A stretch of DNA of 38,658 nucleotides from an uncultured Lachnospiraceae bacterium (lineage in GTDB: Bacteria > Bacillota > Clostridia > Lachnospirales > Lachnospiraceae), in the NCBI GenBank assembly GCA_937950565.1, contig CALFCS010000114.1, forward strand, positions 1-38,658, given 5' to 3'. The position numbers and the translations under genes were made by a program. The number at the start of each line of letters is the position of its first letter. Positions within the stretch are counted from its first letter, which is position 1. Positions 34,912 through 38,658 of the stretch are shown in pieces. The notes under the pieces are model-generated. The model saw only the letters and a list, made by a program, of their open reading frames with translations. It did no database searches and had not been told where the DNA came from.

Positions 34912-35010
34912 ATGGATATTTTAGGATTGATAGCAGTGCTGAGCTTTGGCTTAACCTGCTTTGGAATAGGATATTCTATCGGTAAGGATAGTAATAAGAC
35001 ACAGAAATAG
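34912..35010 (+). CDS. small hydrophobic peptide, candidate type I toxin (holin-like)
   Basis: 32 residues: a short acidic start (MDILG), one hydrophobic membrane segment with the core LIAVLSFGLTCFGIGYSIG, and a charged polar tail ending KTQK. The AVLSFGL core recalls the putative holin-like toxin (Hol-Tox) family; such peptides insert in the own membrane. AAAGGAGGG lies 9 bases before the ATG. The setting supports a type I toxin-antitoxin locus: own promoter, long structured leader, 5'/3' pairing of the mRNA and an opposing promoter beyond the 3' end. Alternative: a harmless small membrane protein. Toxicity is not shown by sequence alone. Confidence 0.7.
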   Translation: MDILGLIAVLSFGLTCFGIGYSIGKDSNKTQK

Positions 35011-35091
35011 CCGCCCCGGTCTGCTAAACTGAGCGACTATTCTAGTCAAACATTTATTGGGCCAACCGTCTATCGGTAGCACCTTTTTATT
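35010..35091 (-). ncRNA. candidate antisense RNA to the peptide mRNA
   Basis: A minus-strand promoter lies beyond the 3' end of the peptide gene: -35 TTGAAA (35121-35126), 17-bp spacer, -10 TAGAAT (35098-35103). RNA from near 35091 would start just before GGTGCTACC and run against the 3' end of the peptide mRNA. The end is unknown; a hairpin GACTA-GAA-TAGTC at 35035-35047 lacks a U-tract, and the RNA could continue into the coding region. Confidence 0.45.
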
Positions 35092-35097
35092 ACTTAT

Positions 35098-35126
35098 ATT
35101 CTAACATATCATTTCAGAAATTTCAA
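35098..35126 (-). promoter_or_regulatory. minus-strand promoter facing the peptide gene
   Basis: TTGAAA-N17-TAGAAT read on the minus strand. The -10 is the same hexamer as that of the sense promoter, and both are followed within 20 bases by GGTGCTACC. Confidence 0.6.
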
Positions 35127-35229
35127 TAGCAGTGTTTTTTGCAATTTCCGAGTAACAAGTGAAGGGAAAGAAAAATATGGTAACAGCTGATTTTTGTTGA
35201 TTTTTTGCTGGATCGAGTATAATATAAGT

Positions 35230-35469
35230 AGGAACAGAAATGTTTTCGATGTAAGAGCATCGTTAAAAGTTGGGCTGCAGATGGAGCAGGATAAACTTCC
35301 CTCTCATAAGATGTCTTAACTGGGCATCGAGCCTGGTAGCTTGGATAAAGCTGTAGTCCACGTGGGGGACTTAATGATTTCCACGTCGTTATGGGTATCT
35401 TAACTGGATACCGAGGCTGACAACCAGCAGAAAACTCTTTTTAAAAGAAATTCTTAGAGGAGTGTTTTT
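35230..35469 (+). ncRNA. structured non-coding RNA candidate (raiA-like?)
   Basis: About 240 bases without coding potential, with a TATAAT at 35218-35223 (TTGTTG 18 bp upstream) and a terminator at the far end. Hairpins seen: CGATG/CATCG (near 35248-35264), GATGTC-TTAACTG-GGCATC (35310-35328), AGCTT-GGATA-AAGCT (near 35338-35352), ACGTGG with CCACGT (near 35360-35386) and GGTATC-TTAACTG-GATACC (35394-35412). The two TTAACTG loops are identical and each is followed by GAG(C/G)CTG. Size, isolation and fold would suit a standalone RNA such as the raiA motif of Clostridia, but I cannot confirm the family. It is not tmRNA, RNase P RNA or SRP RNA by signature. Confidence 0.6.
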
Positions 35470-35470
35470 A
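35433..35470 (+). terminator. terminator of the structured RNA candidate
   Basis: ACTCTTTT pairs with AGAGGAGT over 8 bp including G-T pairs, loop of about 14 bases, followed by GTTTTTA. Confidence 0.6.
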
Positions 35471-35507
35471 TAATGATATAAATGAATAAATACATACAGT
35501 AGTTATG

Positions 35508-35560
35508 AATCACATTTTTCATATTGCAGCATACACTGCATATGAGGAGTGTGATTTTTT
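35508..35560 (+). promoter_or_regulatory. leader hairpin holding the sodC ribosome binding site
   Basis: AATCACA (35508-35514) pairs with TGTGATT (35550-35556), and inside it TCATAT/ATATGA and TGCAG/CTGCA (35519-35545, one bulge) form a second helix. A run of six T ends directly at the ATG. The only ribosome binding site, GAGGAG at 35544-35549, lies inside the 3' arm. The hairpin could act as terminator, as translation block, or both. Confidence 0.65.
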
Positions 35561-36058
35561 ATGTTTACAACGATTCATCAAAAACCGTCAGCAACAGCAG
35601 AAATTAAAGGCCGGAACGATTATGAAACGATTCGCGGAAAAGTGGACTTTTATGATACTTATGGGGGAACGATATTGATTGTGGAAATCTATGGGATTCC
35701 TCTGGAGCTGGAAAGAGAAAGCAATGGATTTTATGGGTTTCATATTCATAGTGGCTCATCTTGTACGGGGAATGCAGAAGATGCATTTGCAGATACCGGG
35801 CAGCATTATGACAGGTACGGACGTAGCCATCCGGGCCATTCGGGGGATCTTCCGCCGATTTTCAGCAATAACGGAGTATCCTGGGCCGCAATCTATACTT
35901 CCAGATTTTATCCGGAGGAGGTTATTGGAAAAACGGTCATTATGCATGACAGACCAGATGATTTCCGGACGCAGCCATCTGGAAATTCTGGTGAAAAAAT
36001 AGCTTGTGGAGAAATTAAAGTTTGGGATATTGATATGCGTGGTATTGTTACGCGGTGA
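35561..36058 (+). CDS. sodC: Cu/Zn superoxide dismutase family protein
   Basis: 165 residues of the copper-zinc superoxide dismutase fold. All metal ligands are present: copper H61, H63 and H129, bridging H82, zinc H90, H93 and D96. The disulfide pair is C68 and C149. The active-site arginine that guides superoxide (human R143) is replaced by K146 in GNSGEKIACG. No signal peptide or lipobox is seen, unlike most bacterial SodC, so the protein would stay in the cytoplasm unless the start is wrong. Start: ATG 35561, with its site buried in a hairpin. Preceded by the RNA candidate and followed by the cobalamin operon. Dismutase activity is likely but not certain given the Arg change. Confidence 0.88.
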   Translation: MFTTIHQKPSATAEIKGRNDYETIRGKVDFYDTYGGTILIVEIYGIPLELERESNGFYGFHIHSGSSCTGNAEDAFADTGQHYDRYGRSHPGHSGDLPPIFSNNGVSWAAIYTSRFYPEEVIGKTVIMHDRPDDFRTQPSGNSGEKIACGEIKVWDIDMRGIVTR

Positions 36059-36078
36059 GAACTACAGAACAAACCTGG

Positions 36079-36107
36079 TTGCCTGTTTCGGGAAAACATA
36101 TTATAAT
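36079..36107 (+). promoter_or_regulatory. promoter of the cobalamin operon
   Basis: TTGCCT at 36079-36084, 17-bp spacer, TATAAT at 36102-36107. The leader is only about 70 bases, too short for a cobalamin riboswitch, and none of the B12-box signature is present. Confidence 0.65.
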
Positions 36108-36181
36108 GATGTTGGTGTTAAAATGCCGTGGGAAAACTATAAGATACCGGCAGATTTGAAATCGGGAGGAAAACATTTGAT

Positions 36182-37327
36182 ATGCCATATAAAAAATTAG
36201 CATCGGGTTACACGACAGGAACCTGCGCCCAGGCTGCGACAAAGGCGGCAATGCAGATGTTGTTTTCCGGGGCAGTGGTTCAGCGTGTGCAGGTGAAGCT
36301 TCCGAAAGGAGCGCTGTATACATTAGAGGTGCTGGAACAGAAAATTTCATATGCCGAAGAAAAGAGCCACTTGCCTGTACGTGTTTCCTGTGCAGTCAGA
36401 AAAGACAGTGGCGACGACCCGGATATCACAAATGGAATTCTTGTATATAGTACCGTAGAACGGATAGAGAAGCGGGGGATTTTCCTGGAAGGCGGCGAAG
36501 GAATCGGACGGGTAACCAAGCCGGGCCTGGACCAGCCGGTAGGACGTGCGGCGATTAACCGCGTCCCCAGGCAGATGATTCAAAAAGAAATAGAGGAGAT
36601 CTGTGAAGATACCGGGTATGCCGGAGGTATCCGTGTAACAATTTCCATTCCGGGAGGAAGGGAGCTTGCGCAAAAGACATTTAATCCAAGGCTGGGAGTG
36701 GAAGGAGGCCTGTCCATACTTGGTACGAGTGGAATCGTAGAGCCTATGAGTGAACAGGCGCTTCTGGATACGATCCGTGTGGAACTCCGTATGAAGCGTG
36801 CCCAGGGAAGAGAGTATCTTGTGACAGCTCCCGGTAATTATGGCCGGGAGTTTTTGGAGAGCGAGTATGGAATCCGGGAAGAAGAAATCATAACATGCAG
36901 TAACTATGTCGGACAGACAATCGATATGGCAGCAGAGTTTGGCTTCCGGGGAATGGTGCTTGCCGGGCATATCGGAAAGCTTATCAAGGTGTCGGGCGGT
37001 ATTATGAATACACATTCCAAATGGGCTGATTGCCGTATGGAGCTTCTGGCTGCAGCGGCGCTTCGTGCAGGGATTTCCGGTGAGCGTGCGTGTGCGCTTC
37101 TTAACTGCGTGACAACGGATGAAGCGCTTGACCGATTTTCAGAAGAGGAGCGGCAAAGAGTTATGAGCTGTATAATGGAGAAAATTGAAAAATATCTTAC
37201 ATACCGTGCGCCGGAGGAAATGAAAATCGGGGCGCTCGTGTATTCGAACCAGTATGGAATTTTAGGAAAAACAGAGCAGGCAGATAAACTCATGAAAGCC
37301 TGTGTAAGAAAAAGTGAAAAAGAATAG
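36182..37327 (+). CDS. cbiD: cobalt-precorrin-5B C1-methyltransferase
   Basis: Anaerobic-route cobalamin enzyme that methylates C1 of cobalt-precorrin-5B using SAM; 381 residues, usual length. The opening KLASGYTTGTCAQAATKAA, GDDPDITNG, GEGIGRVTKPGLDQPVG and PAINRVPR-like AAINRVPRQMI segments, and the SNYVGQTIDMAAEFGF stretch, are CbiD signatures. GGAGG lies 12 bases before the ATG, a rather long spacing. First gene of the operon. Confidence 0.95.
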   Translation: MPYKKLASGYTTGTCAQAATKAAMQMLFSGAVVQRVQVKLPKGALYTLEVLEQKISYAEEKSHLPVRVSCAVRKDSGDDPDITNGILVYSTVERIEKRGIFLEGGEGIGRVTKPGLDQPVGRAAINRVPRQMIQKEIEEICEDTGYAGGIRVTISIPGGRELAQKTFNPRLGVEGGLSILGTSGIVEPMSEQALLDTIRVELRMKRAQGREYLVTAPGNYGREFLESEYGIREEEIITCSNYVGQTIDMAAEFGFRGMVLAGHIGKLIKVSGGIMNTHSKWADCRMELLAAAALRAGISGERACALLNCVTTDEALDRFSEEERQRVMSCIMEKIEKYLTYRAPEEMKIGALVYSNQYGILGKTEQADKLMKACVRKSEKE

Positions 37328-37341
37328 AACGAGAGGCAGAT

Positions 37342-38037
37342 ATGGCAGGAAAAATATACGGAGTGGGAGTAGGGCCGGGAGATCCGGAGCTTCTCACGAT
37401 AAAAGCAGTAAGGCTGATAGAAAGATGTGATGTGATTGCAGTTCCGGGGAAAATACCGGAAAGGACGGCGGCATACCGGATTGCCAGACAGGCATGTCCG
37501 CAGATTGAAGAGAAGGAATTGCTTGGAATCGATATGCCTATGACAAAGAATCAGGATATATTGAAAGCAAGTCATGATAAGGGTGCAGAAAAATTAAAAG
37601 AAATATTAGAAGCAGGGAAAAATATTGCTTTTCTTACGCTTGGAGATCCGTGTGTTTATTCCACCTATTTGTATTTGCATGAGAGACTGATACAAGAGGG
37701 GATGGAAGCAGAACTTGTAAGTGGAATTCCATCTTTTTGTGCTGCCGCAGCGAGACTGAATGAAGGAATTGCAAAAAAAGCAGAGCAGATACACATTCTT
37801 CCGGCATCTTATCAGATTGAGGAAGCACTGAAGCTTCCCGGTACGAAGATTCTTATGAAAGCAGGGAAGAAGCTTCCGGAAGTGAAAGCACAGCTTGAGG
37901 ACGGCGGGCAGCAGGTAGTTATGGTAGAAAACTGCGGGATGGAAGGAGAGCATATTTATTATAATATACAGGAAATACCAGACCAGGCAGGGTACTATAC
38001 ACTATTATTTGTAAAGGAAGAAGGAGAAGAAGCATGA
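37342..38037 (+). CDS. cbiL: precorrin-2 / cobalt-factor II C20-methyltransferase
   Basis: SAM-dependent methyltransferase acting on C20 of the corrin ring; 231 residues. The N-terminal YGVGVGPGDPELLTIKAV, the TLGDPCVYSTYLYLHERL loop and LVSGIPSFCAAAARLN are the CbiL/CobI pattern of the corrin methylase fold. In this anaerobic-type cluster (cbiD present) the cobalt-containing substrate is expected. The stop overlaps the cbiF start (ATGA). Confidence 0.93.
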   Translation: MAGKIYGVGVGPGDPELLTIKAVRLIERCDVIAVPGKIPERTAAYRIARQACPQIEEKELLGIDMPMTKNQDILKASHDKGAEKLKEILEAGKNIAFLTLGDPCVYSTYLYLHERLIQEGMEAELVSGIPSFCAAAARLNEGIAKKAEQIHILPASYQIEEALKLPGTKILMKAGKKLPEVKAQLEDGGQQVVMVENCGMEGEHIYYNIQEIPDQAGYYTLLFVKEEGEEA

Positions 38038-38658
38038 TACATTTTGTTGGTGCGGGACCGGGAGCGGAGGACCTGATCACGGTTCGTGGAAAGAGGCTTT
38101 TGCAGGAAGCGGATGTAGTCATTTATGCGGGCTCTCTTGTAAATCCCGGACTATTAAAAGATACAAAAAAAGAATGCCGGATATATAACAGTGCACTTCT
38201 GACACTGGAAGAAGTGTTTGCGCTTATGAAAGATGCAGAAAAGCAAGGGCTTATGACGGTCCGTCTGCATACCGGGGATGCGAGTATCTATGGCGCAGTC
38301 AGAGAACAGATGGACCTGCTGGACGAGGCAGGAATTGCGTATGAATCTTGTCCCGGAGTCAGTTCCTTCTGCGGCGCTGCGTCTGCACTGAATCTGGAAT
38401 ATACTCTTCCGGGCATCTCCCAGAGTGTGGTCATTACACGGGCAGCAGGCAGGACACCGGTACCGGATCGTGAAAGTATTGCGTCCTTTGCAGCGCACCA
38501 GGCAACGATGGTGTTATTTTTGAGTGCAAGGTTACTGAGAGAATTGACGGGACAGTTGCTTGCAGGCGGTTATTCTCCTCAGACACCGGCGGCAATTGTA
38601 TATAAGGCAACCTGGCCGGAGGAAGAGACTTATATTTGTACGGTTGACACTTTATATG
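38034..38658 (+). CDS. cbiF: cobalt-precorrin-4 C11-methyltransferase (3' end outside window)
   Basis: The first 208 codons are in view. FVGAGPGAEDLITVRGKRLL, VVIYAGSLVNPGLL, RLHTGDASIYGAVREQMDLL and PGVSSFCGAASALNLEYTLPG are CbiF/CobM signatures; the enzyme methylates C11. Starts inside the cbiL stop codon, so the two are coupled. The gene runs off the right edge, and more cobalamin genes are expected downstream. Confidence 0.94.
   Translation, partial: MIHFVGAGPGAEDLITVRGKRLLQEADVVIYAGSLVNPGLLKDTKKECRIYNSALLTLEEVFALMKDAEKQGLMTVRLHTGDASIYGAVREQMDLLDEAGIAYESCPGVSSFCGAASALNLEYTLPGISQSVVITRAAGRTPVPDRESIASFAAHQATMVLFLSARLLRELTGQLLAGGYSPQTPAAIVYKATWPEEETYICTVDTLY

Larger units (their letters stand above)
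34805..35083. repeat. 25-bp long-range inverted repeat closing the peptide transcript
   Basis: GGTGCTACC at 34805-34813 is the exact complement of GGTAGCACC at 35075-35083. Next to it 34820-34835 pairs with 35060-35075 over 16 positions with two G-U pairs. The two helices are separated by a 6-base bulge on the 5' side and share one base at 35075. The 3' arm is followed by TTTTT (35084-35088). Sense RNA starting near 34804 and ending near 35088 would have its ends clamped together. Confidence 0.8.

Noticed and set aside
34788..34985. Open frame of 65 codons over the toxin leader
   Set aside because: Starts inside the promoter, has no ribosome binding site and overlaps the better-supported 32-residue peptide gene in another frame.
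35230..35469. RNase P RNA, tmRNA or SRP RNA for the structured region
   Set aside because: None of their signature sequences is present.
36108..36181. Cobalamin riboswitch before cbiD
   Set aside because: Leader is about 70 bases and lacks the B12-box and other conserved segments.
36347..37015. Long minus-strand frame of 222 codons opposite cbiD
   Set aside because: Shadow of a clear cbiD gene; low-complexity composition and no start signals.
36904..37575. Minus-strand frame of 223 codons across the cbiD-cbiL junction
   Set aside because: Runs opposite two well-supported genes and lacks a ribosome binding site.

Overview
The window is chromosomal DNA of an anaerobic, low-to-mid GC Firmicute, most likely a gut Lachnospiraceae (Dorea / Mediterraneibacter / Blautia neighbourhood). 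This rests on the clpC–radA pairing, a DUF6465 protein, an archaeal-type leuCD pair, anaerobic cobalamin genes (cbiD first), AGGAGG-type ribosome binding sites, many GTG/TTG starts, a T-box before pheST and an SLH-anchored glycosidase. Family level is firm; genus is a guess. No insertion sequence, prophage, CRISPR array, tRNA or rRNA was found.

Layout. 1-4301: clpC (cut by the left edge), a small conserved protein and radA. 4445-8455: a large secreted, surface-anchored GH30 glycosidase. 8534-10551: coaBC and an ECF S component diverge from back-to-back promoters; the pairing suggests pantothenate uptake feeding CoA synthesis. 10655-13568: a TetR regulator, two matching palindromic operators, a consensus promoter, a PutP-type Na+/solute symporter and a cytidylate-kinase-like protein. 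13603-16741: a heavy-metal permease, a DUF6465 protein with a histone-like tail, a membrane protein carrying a misplaced GGADGPTS motif, and a PHP phosphoesterase. 16832-19981: feoAB facing a CmpB-type membrane protein across overlapping promoters. 20252-23867: leuC-leuD-thrC and a small membrane protein. 23907-24126: a probable 6S RNA. 24161-27985: a SpoIID-domain protein, an NhaC antiporter and a YihY protein. 28053-34718: a T-box, then pheS, a structured 190-bp gap, pheT, sppA, an RDD protein and queA. 34769-36058: a compact accessory stretch with a probable type I toxin locus, a structured non-coding RNA candidate and a Cu/Zn superoxide dismutase gene. 36079-38658: start of an anaerobic cobalamin operon (cbiD, cbiL, cbiF), cut by the right edge.

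The most interesting part is 34769-35126. A 32-residue hydrophobic peptide is encoded in a short transcript whose 5' end can pair with its own 3' end over about 25 bp. An opposing promoter would make an antisense RNA that starts with nearly the same bases as the sense RNA, so antisense RNA and mRNA 5' end could compete for the same 3' site. The leader also holds two mutually exclusive hairpins that expose or hide the ribosome binding site. Second is the RNA candidate at 35230-35469, which carries a duplicated hairpin with identical loops. Third is the TetR operator pair at 11252 and 11351.
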